The position numbers and the translations under genes are program-made. From the NCBI GenBank assembly GCA_963989245.1, contig OZ022358.1, positions 2,920,132 to 2,984,131 of the forward strand: DNA of 64,000 nucleotides, written 5' to 3'. Position 1 is the first letter of the stretch. Every line of letters begins with the position of its first letter. The DNA comes from Nansenia antarctica. Lineage: Eukaryota > Chordata > Actinopteri > Argentiniformes > Microstomatidae. The notes beneath the pieces are model-generated. The model was given only the letters and a program-made list of their open reading frames with translations. It was not told the origin of the DNA and made no database searches. This document shows positions 53,611-63,600 of this stretch, piece after piece.

Positions 53611-53675
53611 AAGTACTAACCCGGCCCGACCTGCTTAGCTTCCGAGATCGGACGTGTTCAGAGTGGTATGGCCGC
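53611..53675 (-). pseudogene. 5' part of a 5S rRNA gene, broken
   Basis: The minus strand reads GCGGCCATACCACTCTGAAC, then CGTCCGATCTCGGAAGCTAA with a short internal deletion, and stops after GTTAGTACTT. Beyond it is unrelated repeat sequence (TGGCGCTTTTCCATT). Complementary in extent to the fragment at 41769. Confidence 0.75.
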
Positions 53676-54989
53676 AAACGATGTTTGTAGTGGTCTGTAC
53701 TGTATATAAAGTTATGTCAGGGAGACATGTTCTACTTTGTAATACACATAATGTCATCTTGTACACGCAGAAGGCAGGAAATTATTTTGGAAACCAATCA
53801 AAACCGCAATAATAATTATTGTACTAACCTGCATCTAAAGAACAAGTTTGCTTGCAAACATTTCATTTTCAACTGAAAAGAGGGTGCGGCAACATCCACA
53901 ACGTGAGCTACTTACTTGAGACAATATACAGTAATTATCTTTTCAACACAAACAAGGCAGATCATTATAATAATCAACCGACATTTTTTGCCTTCAACCT
54001 TCAACTTACCACCACCTTAAAGCGGACAAAAGGCACTGGAGAACACATATACATTCACACCCTTTAATGAAGCAAACTAATTGTGGTGGTTCTGGGCACA
54101 GAGGGAGGTCAGCACACGTAGCTCCCCCTGTCAGTCACCATCATTTATATTTGTATAGAATTACATAATTGATGGGCTGAGGCTAGTTATGTTACAGTAT
54201 GTATATCAGGGCAGACTCTGTGCTCACCACTTATATTGTATTTAGAGTCTTGTCCTGTGTTATATGACGATATATTACATGTATTGTTGGCCTGTGTATA
54301 GTACTGTGAAATCAAATCCCCCCTGGGACATTAAACAAACTTAGTTAGTTAGAGTTACATCTTAGGATAGATTTGAGTCATGTTCTGTATACATACATAC
54401 TACCATAAGGGCATACTTAATGTGGTTACTCCATGTTTACTAGCTGTAACATTAACGTTACATCATTCTTTTTCACTTGTTACTCAGTCAACCAGAGTGC
54501 AGATATCAAAGACTATCAGCCTGTTATTCACTTTATTTGAATAAGTATTATAAGTATAATATTACTTTATTTGAATAAGTATTATCCTTTGTTTGATTTC
54601 TTACCATGTACCGTAACAGTACCTTGCTATGTTTCATTTTCATTATAACATAACGTTATGTTATGATAGCCAGCTAGCATTAGCAAACCGGAAAAGTAGT
54701 GTCAGTGAGTCAGTCACCTTTCTAATAAGATTCACAAACCTGAAACATCATCTATGTCATCACTGCTGGTGAAGTCATTGTTGTCAGCTGCTGATACGGC
54801 TGCTGCAACAGTTCTTGGCGCTTGTTTTGTTGAAAACAACTTTGGGATATCCATCCTTACAATTGTGCAAGTCAGGCACTGATTGAGATCACTTCTTCTC
54901 CAGGGCAGGGCAGGCTACGCAGTATGCAGGCTAATGTCGCGCAGCTGCTGCCTCTCTGTTGGACTCCGGTACTGCACGTTACTCACGAG

Positions 54990-55102
54990 AGTTTTTTTTT
55001 ATTTTTATTTTATTTTATTTTTTTTAAGTAAAACATTCGGGGCTTTTCAGAAAACATCCGGGGCTTGAGCCCCAGTAGCCACCCCCTAGCGCCGCCTCTG
55101 AT
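54990..55102 (-). mobile_element. DNA transposon terminus (CAGAGGCGGCGCTAGGGG)
   Basis: The minus strand begins CAGAGGCGGCGCTAGGGGGT, similar to a common fish hAT-type end. The other end was not located. The region 53700-54980 has no gene. Confidence 0.4.
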
Positions 55103-55280
55103 AATAATAATAAAAAAGCACAAAAAGCGCAGATTCAATCTCACCCTAGGTCACGGTCACCCACAATCCCGGTAATCGGATACATTGAAAACGCCATATT
55201 TCCGGTGCTAAGCAGGTCCAATACATACATACATACATATACAGGCATAATAGACCTAGTTATTTTTTAACAGAGAGAGG

Positions 55281-55431
55281 GGGTGCACCGTTCCTGGAGG
55301 TACTGCAATACCAGGTCGATGCGTGGAGTGGACGGAGCAAGCCCCTATTCCATCTCCCTGCTCCAAAAATCAATTTAATATATGGTCCCCGGGTAGGGGA
55401 CGTATCAGATATTAAACTGATAAGAACAGAT
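55281..55431 (-). pseudogene. U2 snRNA lacking its first 37 nt
   Basis: The minus strand matches U2 from nt 38 (ATCTGTTCTTATCAGTTTAA) through AGCAGGGAGATGGAATAG to the 3' end AACGGTGCACCC, with few changes. The lost part includes the branch-site-pairing GUAGUA. Instead, the upstream sequence reads CAATAAAAACTTTTCGAAAG, like a retroelement 3' end. Confidence 0.92.
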
Positions 55432-55830
55432 TTTTCTTTCTTTCGAAAAGTTTTTATTGTAACACGTACACGTTATATATGACATTACATTACATTATAC
55501 ATGTTACGACAAGACATAGTAAAAAACACAACAAGCCATAGTAAAAAACACAATATACATCTCTTCACACATTTTTAACATCCATAAAAGCCATTGTTCA
55601 GTTTACAAGCAGTAAAAAAAACATCTGTGCAACCATGAAGGGACTTTCATTAAAACACACAGTTTTAAAAGGTTACAGATAAAAACATGGCTATGATAAA
55701 AGTTATGACATTAAAAGTGCAATGTTTTGGGGCTTGTTTTAAAAAGAGTCTTTTCAGTGTCTTGTTTTAAAGAGAGTCTTTTCAGTGTCTTTGTTTAAAA
55801 AACAAGCCCCAAAACATTGCACTTGGGATG
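55432..55830 (-). mobile_element. Probable 3' end of a second U2-targeted LINE
   Basis: The minus strand is rich in TTTTA/TTTTTA, like the LINE at 58890-64000, and ends CAATAAAAAC...GAAAGAAAGAAA exactly where U2 resumes at nt 38. Direct comparison is impossible because the 3' UTR of the intact LINE lies beyond the window. Confidence 0.5.
55715..55824. repeat. Inverted repeat with 26-bp arms
   Basis: AAGTGCAATGTTTTGGGGCT plus TGTTTT (55715-55740) pairs exactly with 55799-55824. The 58-bp loop holds two copies of GAGTCTTTTCAGTGTCTT. Confidence 0.92.
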
Positions 55831-56518
55831 GGGATGAGGAGGTCTGTACAGGGGGGGTAGTGGGGGGTGAGGAGGTCTGTACAGGGGGGGTAGTGGGGGG
55901 TGAGGAGGTCTGTACAGGGGGGTAGTGGGGGTGAGGAGGTCTGTACAGGGGGGGTAGTGGGGGGTGAGGAGGTCTGTACAGGGGGTAGAGGGGATGAGGA
56001 GGTCTGTACAGGGGGGTAGAGGGGATGAGGAGGTCTGTACAGGGGGGTAGAGGGGGATGAGGAGGTCTGTAGAGGGGGTGAGGAGGTCTGTACAGGGGGG
56101 TAGAGGGGATGAGGAGGTCTGTACAGGGGGGTAGTGGGGGGTGAGGGGGTCTGTATAGAGGGGTAGAGGGGATGAGGAGGTCTGTACAGGGGGGTAGTGG
56201 GGGGTGAGGAGGTCTGTACAAGGGGGTAGAGGGGATGAGGAGGTCTGTACAGAGGGGTAGAGGGGATGAGGAGGTCTGTACAGGGGGGTAGTGGGGATGA
56301 GGAGGTCTGTACAGAGGGGTAGAGGGGATGAGGAGGTCTGTACAGGGGGGTAGTGGAGATGAAGAGGTCTGTACAGGGGGGTAGAGGGGATGAGGAGGTC
56401 TGTACAGGGGGGTAGAGGGGGTGAGGAGGTCTGTACAGGGGGGGTAGTGGGGGGTGAGGAGGTCTGTACAGGGGGGTAGTGGGGATGAGGAGGTCTGTAC
56501 AGAGGGGTAGTGGGCCGC
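55825..56518. repeat. ~32-bp minisatellite (GATGAGGAGGTCTGTACAGG)
   Basis: About 20 units. The minus-strand frame through it (PPCTDLLIPSTPLYRPPHP) is a repeat artefact. Confidence 0.95.
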
Positions 56519-57008
56519 TACGAAAGTAGAGTCCTCCATATCCTCTCCTCCTTCCTCTTCTTTCACCATCACATGTTCCTCCTCCACTTCATCTTCTATC
56601 ACTCTCTCTCTCCACCACTGTCTTCTCCTTCATCTTCTTTCACCATCACATATTTTCTTCTCCACCAGAACGTATCAGCAAGGGTCTTTGTCAATGTCTG
56701 GACCATGATGCTCTCTCTGGTGATCAGGCTGCAGGACTGACAATAACTTAATAAATTAAGATTGAAACCTCAGATTCATTTTTTGGGGCATTTAGCAGAT
56801 GCCTTTATCCAAAGCGATTTACGACAAATACGCTTGTCTAATGCTAGAAGAAGGAAGAATTACTTTGTTTTCTTTGGTTTGTTTTTTATAGAAGAGAAAC
56901 GGTACGGGGGGGGGGGGGGGGTAGAGGGGATGAAGAGGTCTTAGGAGGGACAACGTCAGGGCCTGCAACTTTCCTGGTGCGGAGTTTCCCTGACTCTCTC
57001 TTCACCTG

Positions 57009-57320
57009 CTAACTGCGACAAACCTGCTAACTGCGACACTTTAATGAATGTGCAACAATACTATGTGCAATATGACAACCCTTGTGTACATAAGGTTCAG
57101 ATATAGGAAAAAGTTAGGATATTTATAGCATAGCATAGAGTACAGCACAGTGTTTTATTGTATAGTATAGTAGTATAGTATAGTATAGTATAGTATAGTA
57201 GATAGTGTATATAGCCTTTATTTATGTAAACCAGCTCTTTTCCCTTTTTCACTTTACCCTTGGCCCTCTTGTTTTTAGTCTTTTTTCCAAGCACCAGGGG
57301 AGCCCCCCCTCCTAAATGTC
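57009..57320 (+). mobile_element. L2/Rex1-like LINE 3' UTR fragment
   Basis: Shares with 24465-24690 the blocks TGACAACCCT, TATGTAAACCAGCTC and CACCAGGGGAGCC..CCCTCCTAAAT, but lacks the terminal AATAAAGT tail. (TAGTA)n lies in the middle. Confidence 0.65.
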
Positions 57321-57569
57321 GTCAGACTGATGAAGAAACTGGAGCGGGGGTCGGTGGGGGAGGTCGTTGGCTGTGGCAGTGGTGTTGGGGGGCAGAATGA
57401 TGGGGGGGTGCTGGAGAGTTGTGTAGTGAGGAAATGGTGGTGCTGGAGGGGGAGGGGGGCTGAAGTGGGTTACTGGATGGGACAGGGGTAGGTGAGAGGT
57501 GTGAATGGGTCCAGACAGGGCAGGGGGAGGGGGGCTGGTTCAGTACCAGAGCAGGGCTGGAGGAGCTGG

Positions 57570-57925
57570 GGGGAGGAGAAGGAGAAGGAGAAGGAGAAGG
57601 AGAAGGAGGAGGAAAAGGAAAAGGAGAAGGAGAAGGAGGAGGAGAAGGAGAAGGAGAAGGAGAAGGAGAAGGAGAAGGAGAAGGAGGAGAAGGAGAAGGA
57701 GAAGGAGAAGGAGAAGGAGAAGGAGAAGGAGAAGGAGAAGGAGAAGAAGGAGAAGGAGAAGGAGAAGGAGAAGGAGAAGGAGAAGGAGAAGGAGAAGGAG
57801 AAGGAGAAGAAGGAGAAGGAGAAGGAGAAGAAGGAGGAGAAGGAGAAGGAGAAGATGAAGGAGGAGGAGGAGAAGGAGAAGGAGGAGGAGAGGGAGAAGG
57901 AGAAGGAGAAGGAGAAGGATGGTGA
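57570..57925. repeat. (GAGAAG)n array
   Basis: Imperfect hexamer repeat. The Lys/Glu, Arg and Ser/Phe frames across it are artefacts. Confidence 0.97.
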
Positions 57926-58014
57926 GCTTCCCACGGCTGTCAGAACTGCAGAGCCAGATTACTCTTCCTGCTACGACTGGTGGATTGATGATTCACTTGC
58001 TTAGTCAAAAGTAT

Positions 58015-58065
58015 TTATTGTAAGCCGCTTTGGAATAAGGCGTCTGCTAAATGCCAAAAATGTAA
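58015..58065 (-). mobile_element. SINE tail fragment
   Basis: AAGCCGCTTTGGAATAAGGC then GTCTGCTAAATGCC, the complement of the GCATTTAGCAGACGC...CCAAAGCG tail also seen at 36300 and 56780. Confidence 0.6.
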
Positions 58066-58802
58066 ATGTCCATGTAGGACGGAGTGGAGAGTCGTTGGTG
58101 AAGCTAGGGGGAGGGAGACAATGAGCCCCCGTGTCAAAGCTGCTGAAGAACCGGTTCAACTAGTCTCCAGATCTCCAGCCACTTGTAGCCGGTAATCTTC
58201 TTTATATTCTAAACAGATAAGATTGCACTTCAGGTTCTAGACTGAAATGCAGCACAGTTAGTGAATTGTTCTGGTACCTTGTTACTAGCATTAAACAGGT
58301 TATATCTGTGCAACCAGTTGGTTTAACTGTAGCTTATGAATGGCACAAACTTTATCGATAAATTGCTGGGCTGAACTTCACCGGGGAGAAGCAGGACAGG
58401 TCAGAGATGTCTGGTTATAATGTGTTATAACCGCTAGAGGGCGACAGAGGTCTTTATATCGGCTCTGTGTGTGTGTGTTGGCTTTGTGTGTCTGTGTCAT
58501 TCATATTCAGGCGAAAAGCTAAAGTGTCCGTATCCAAAAATGTCACATAATAATCACATTACGTTTTACTACATGTAACCGCTTGGTCATTGTTTCCAGT
58601 TTGCGGTAAATGTGATTTTGATTAACAAATGCCTTCTTTCGCTACAATTGGAGACGGGTTACCACGTGACCTATTGAATTTCCTGATTTCGAGCAGTCAC
58701 AAGTAGTATTTTGGGGATGTTTTGTACGTTAGGACTACATTATTAGTATTTAAACACTATGTTTTATTATTCGGTGGAATGCATATAGAACCTATTGTTG
58801 TT

Positions 58803-58820
58803 AAACCATGACCTGAATTA
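58803..58820 (+). promoter_or_regulatory. snRNA proximal sequence element (PSE) of a U2 gene
   Basis: AAACCATGACCTGAATTA lies 61 to 44 bases before the U2 start, and its ACC-T-AC-TGAA core matches vertebrate snRNA PSEs (compare ACCGTAACTTGAA of U6). No TATA box follows, as expected of a Pol II U2 promoter. An octamer-type distal element was not found. Confidence 0.65.
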
Positions 58821-58863
58821 ACGTGCCGGAGAATCACTCCCCTCCCTCGAAACCATTGTAGGT

Positions 58864-58889
58864 ATCGCTTCTCGGCCTTTTGGTTAAGA
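58864..58889 (+). pseudogene. First ~26 nt of a U2 snRNA gene, interrupted by a LINE
   Basis: ATCGCTTCTCGGCCTTTTGG matches U2 nt 1-20 exactly, then TTAAGA matches nt 21-26 with one change. The sequence then departs from U2 and leads into the LINE 5' UTR. Confidence 0.88.
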
Positions 58890-59226
58890 CAGCGGTCGCT
58901 CCTGTTTGTAGGAGAAATTCTGCCCCTAGTGGTGAGTTTTCTACCTGCGTTTTAGGAGTACATTATTTTCTTTCCCCAGCTTTTGGACTTTGCAACTCAG
59001 TCAGTAGTTGTTAAATCCATCACAAAAGGAATTCATTGTATAAGAGCAGACCAGTGGGCGGAACAAACTAGACCCCAGGTCAAGGTAAGTGAATCCTTTT
59101 GTTTTTACTCATTTTGCATTGTTTTAGTCTGAATTTTAGCAGTTCTTACCTGGTTTAGCTGTTTTGACCAGTTTTAGCATTTTAGTATTTTAGTATTTTA
59201 TTGTTTTAACCTGTGGTGCCTCCAGA

Positions 59227-60546
59227 ATGTCGGCTGCCCGTGCCGGCATGAGGAGGCACCACAGTGTGCGCTTCCTCTTAAATGAAATTGGAGGGAAAAC
59301 CTTAACGTATCATGAAATGTCAAGGTTGGATTTTAGCAGAAAAATGATGCAGAAAATACTTGGTTTCACCCCTGCTGAATTGAACTGTATTGTTACCCTC
59401 CCTTTTAATAGAGGGTTTGATGTTAGTTTTATGAGTGCTTCCCTGCTACAAAAATTCTGGCATGTGTTTGAAAATGTTAAAACCCAGTTCAATATATTCA
59501 CTGTGGAGAAGTTGACTGACAATACCACAAAAATGGTTATTGTCAGGATGTTCAATGAAATGGTGAATATAGGTGACATCTATGTTTGGCTGGGGAGATA
59601 TTGCACTGTCAAAGGCCAGGCTATGAAGGTGACAGATGAGGACGGTATCTGGAATTGTGCTTGGCGGGTCCCAATCCAACAATTGGAAGACCCCCAAGGC
59701 TTCCAGGGCCTGAGACAACTGCCATCCATGATAGTTCTGGGGGAAAACAGGGGCTACATCCACTACCAGGGTCAGCCCAAGCTATGCCGCAAGTGTGGTA
59801 AGCATGGGCACCTGGCAGAGGCATGCAAAGAACTAGTATGTGGGAAGTGCAGAGAGATTGGACATGTTTTTTCTGACTGTCCAAATGGCAGAAAGTGTAA
59901 TCTCTGTGGAGACTCAGATCACCTCTTCAGAGATTGCCCACAATCATTTGCCAACAAAGTAAAAACCCAAAGAAAAGAGGTGAAAAAGACTGGACAGGTT
60001 CAAACAATTCCTGAGCTAATTGAAGGGGCGGAGCCAGAAATTTTAAATCTCCCGCCAAAAGTTCCCATTGGAGGAGAGGAAGGGGGCGCGACGGGAGGGG
60101 AGGAGCCAGCCCAGGTAGAGCGTGAAGTGGAAGGGAAAACCGTGGGGCAGGAGGAGGGTGAGAATGTGAAGGAAAGTAGTAGTGAGGAAGAGAATAATTG
60201 CACTTTAGAAACTGTAAGTGGGGAAAGTAGTAGCTCTGTGGAGCCCTCCCTCCCTAGCGCCCAGCTGTCAACAAAAAAGAGAAATTTAATTGTCTCTTCA
60301 GAATCTGATGAGAATAAGGAAAAAAGGGGAAGAGCTGACCAGCCATTTAAATCATCATTAGATGAGCCGGACAGAGTCTTCCCCACCCTTTCACCCAATC
60401 AGACTTCCTTCTTGAATTTGCAGCTGACATCAACTCCCCTCATAAAGAGAGCTCCGGGGAGGCCTATGGCTGATAACCCTTCACCGCCTAGTGTGGTGAA
60501 GAAAAAAGCCATAGTACAGTACTCTCATAACAGTGGAACATTTTAA
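59227..60546 (+). CDS. LINE ORF1, RNA-binding protein with three CCHC knuckles
   Basis: 439 residues starting MSAARAGMRRHHSVRFLLNE. Tx1-type ORF1 proteins bind the element RNA. The N-terminal about 180 residues form a folded region of unknown structure, followed by three consecutive CCHC zinc knuckles at about 187-200 (CRKCGKHGHLAEAC), 205-218 (CGKCREIGHVFSDC) and 224-237 (CNLCGDSDHLFRDC). The C-terminal half is acidic and low-complexity (VGQEEGENVKESSSEEENN) with a basic end. The stop is 97 bases before ORF2, so ORF2 needs reinitiation or another route. Confidence 0.9.
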   Translation: MSAARAGMRRHHSVRFLLNEIGGKTLTYHEMSRLDFSRKMMQKILGFTPAELNCIVTLPFNRGFDVSFMSASLLQKFWHVFENVKTQFNIFTVEKLTDNTTKMVIVRMFNEMVNIGDIYVWLGRYCTVKGQAMKVTDEDGIWNCAWRVPIQQLEDPQGFQGLRQLPSMIVLGENRGYIHYQGQPKLCRKCGKHGHLAEACKELVCGKCREIGHVFSDCPNGRKCNLCGDSDHLFRDCPQSFANKVKTQRKEVKKTGQVQTIPELIEGAEPEILNLPPKVPIGGEEGGATGGEEPAQVEREVEGKTVGQEEGENVKESSSEEENNCTLETVSGESSSSVEPSLPSAQLSTKKRNLIVSSESDENKEKRGRADQPFKSSLDEPDRVFPTLSPNQTSFLNLQLTSTPLIKRAPGRPMADNPSPPSVVKKKAIVQYSHNSGTF

Positions 60547-60643
60547 TATTTGTATTTTTTTAGTCATTGTGTTTTTTAAAGCAGTCTTTTAATGTTTTTA
60601 CCCATAGTTGATTATGTATAACCTGTTGTTTTTATCATTATTA

Positions 60644-63600
60644 ATGGCTCTCACAGTCACTACTTTAAATGTTAGAAGTGTTAAGTCGACTGTGAGAGCC
60701 CAAACTGTTTTATCCTTTTTAAGTAAATGTGATTCAGATGTGTTTTTACTTCAAGAATGTTCTCTACCCTTTTTAAAATCTTACCAGGAGTGGGAGAGGA
60801 GATGGAACCATGGGCCCTCCATCTGGAGCGGGTCCAATAACAACCGCTCCGATGGAGTGGCCCTCCTGATCAACAACCCCCAAGTGCTGGTGAAGGGCAG
60901 CACTGTGGTGATTGATGGGCGGGCACTTTTAACACATCTGACATTTTTGGGAAAGGATTTTAACATTTTGAATGTGTATGGTTTTAATGATAAAAATGAC
61001 AGGTTTGACCTTTTACAGGACTTGCAGTCCCACATGCTAGGTAGGGCTCCCCTAGTGGTAGGAGGGGATTTTAACACTGTTTTAACCAATAAAGATAGGA
61101 AAGGGGCAGGGGAGGATTTTAGAGTAGATAAGGCAGGGGTTTTATTGCAAAACCTATGTAGAGATTTTAAACTAACAGACTGCTTTAGATACATGCATCC
61201 AAGAGAGGAGGGCTTCACCTGGTTCAGTGGTGATGGCACCAGAGCCTCTCGCATTGACTACATTTTTACACGGGACTGCCCGCCGACTGATGCTAGATTA
61301 TCCCCTGTTTTCTTTTCCGATCACGCTATGCTAACATGCACCCTCTCACTTTCTTCGGGTGTGACTGTAGGAAGAGGTCTGTGGAAGCTGAACTGCTCCC
61401 TCCTAGAAGACAAGGAGGTGGTGAAGGAGTACAGGGAGCAGTTCAGTGGATGGCAGACCCTTCAAGACTGTTTCCAGACACGAGCACACTGGTGGGAGAT
61501 GGTGAAGGAAAGGACTAGGAACTTTTTTAGGAAGGTAGGCAAGCAGAAAAAAGATAGGGAAAACAGATGCATGTTGGGACTGCAAAAACGACTTCAAAGG
61601 TATTTTAATTTAATTCAACAGGGTTTGGATTTTAATGAAGAAATAAAGGAGGTGAAAAAAGAAATGTCAATTTTAGCAGAAATAAAAAGCAAAGGTGTCA
61701 TATTAAGAAGTAAAGAACGGGATATAGAGGAGGGAGAGAAATGCACAAACTACTTTTTTAAGAAGATTATTAGTAAAGGGGGGGTAATATCAAATTTAAA
61801 AGATATAGAGGGAAACACAATAAAAGACACAGAAGGGATAAAGAAAGTAGTAGAAGATTTTTATGGGGATTTGTATAAAGAAAAAGAAATTTGCAATGAC
61901 ACCTTGGGAGAAGTTTTAAAGTTCATTGATAAGACAGTAGGGGATGGTGTGTTTTTAGCCCAGGATTTTAACCTTTTAGAGTTGGATAAATGTGTAAAGA
62001 ATTTTAAGAAGGGGAAGTCCCCCGGCCAAGACGGACTTCCCCTGGAGTTTTATCTGACTTTCTGGGACATTTTAGCACACAACCTTTTAACTGTTTTTAT
62101 GGACTTTGAACGACTTGACAGACTACCTGACAGTTTTAGAATAGGGATAGTCTCGCTTTTACACAAGAAACATGACAAGACTGACCTAAAGAACTTCAGA
62201 CCAATCACTCTTTTAGACTTCGACTGCAAACTATTTAGTAAACTTTTAACAAATCGAATGTCTTTGTTTTTAGGGGATGTGATTCACCCGGATCAAGCCT
62301 GCGCCATTCCGGGGAGGAGGATCACAGACAGCCTCGTACTGATCCGAGACACCATCTGTTATACGAGAGACAGAAACATGCGGCTGGTAGTCCTAAATTT
62401 AGATTTTGAGAAAGCATTTGATCGAGTCTCGCACCAGTACCTCTTCCAGGTACTGCAAAAAATGGGGTTTCCAGGGAGGTTCCTAGCTTGGGTGGGACTG
62501 CTGTACAGAGACATCACCAGCAGAATTCTTGTAAATGGGCAACTGACAAAAGCGGTGGGAATACACTGCGGTGTCCGTCAGGGGTGTCCGTTATCCCCCC
62601 TCCTCTACGTTGCCTGCATCGAGCCCTTGGCGCAGCTCTTGAGAAGGGATCAACGAATCTGTGGGGTGGGCATTCCTGGGAGTGGGGGACTGACCGCCAA
62701 GTGTGTTTTATATATGGACGACGTGAACCTTTTATGCACTGACCTTTTATCTGTTGACCGAGCACTGGACCAGACTGACTGGTACGGACGGGCCTCTGGG
62801 GCTAAATTAAACAGAGAAAAGACCCAAGCCCAATTTTACGGACCATGGACAGTGACCGATGTGGACAGACTCCCCCTGACAGTGACACAGACTGACCTAC
62901 AGATACTTGGGGTTAAGTTTGACAGGGAGGGGGGAGGTACAGGGAACTGGAAGGACGTGATAGGGAAAGTTAGACAGCGACTGGGGTACTGGGGACTCAG
63001 ACGACTGACTTTTGAAGGCAAGGTTTTAATCATTAAAGCTGTGATTTTACCTGTGCTTTTACTCATCTGTTCTGTTTTTATCCCGTCACGAACCACTCTT
63101 TTAGCTTTAGACCGAGCCATGTTTTATTTCCTGTGGGGGTCCAAGTGGGAGAGACTGAAAAGGGAGGAGGTAAAAAAGACACCCAAGAACGGAGGGAAAG
63201 GACTCCCAGACCTCCACCTGTTTTTAGGCAGCCGCTACACTACGCTACATATGGCATACGCCTTGGCCCCATCCAGAGATCACAAAACAACAGCGATGGC
63301 ACGGTTCTGGATGGGGTCATACCTGAGACGGCTGCAACTTTTAAAAACAGACTTGAGAGAACCCGTGTCTTTTAATCTCCCACCGGCATATGTTTTTATC
63401 AAGAAGTTTTTAAAAAGATATAACATGGAGAATGAGAACAAAGCTATTTTAATTAAACACCGTTCTCTTCTTTCTCTTGTGCAGGAGCGGGAAGCAGTGA
63501 GTCCGGTGCGCGGGCTTGCATTCGGCGAGCCCTCCACCGTTTGGCGCAACGTAGCCCACCCTGCCCTCATGAACAGACACCGAGACCTGTCGTGGATGGT

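Noticed and set aside
55754..56602. 282-codon Pro/Leu/Thr-rich minus-strand frame
   Set aside because: Covers the 32-bp minisatellite. No non-repeat homology and no splice or start context.
57470..58004. Lys/Glu, Arg and Ser/Phe frames
   Set aside because: Produced by the (GAGAAG)n array.
59310..60398. Minus-strand frames within the LINE
   Set aside because: Shadows of ORF1 on the opposite strand.
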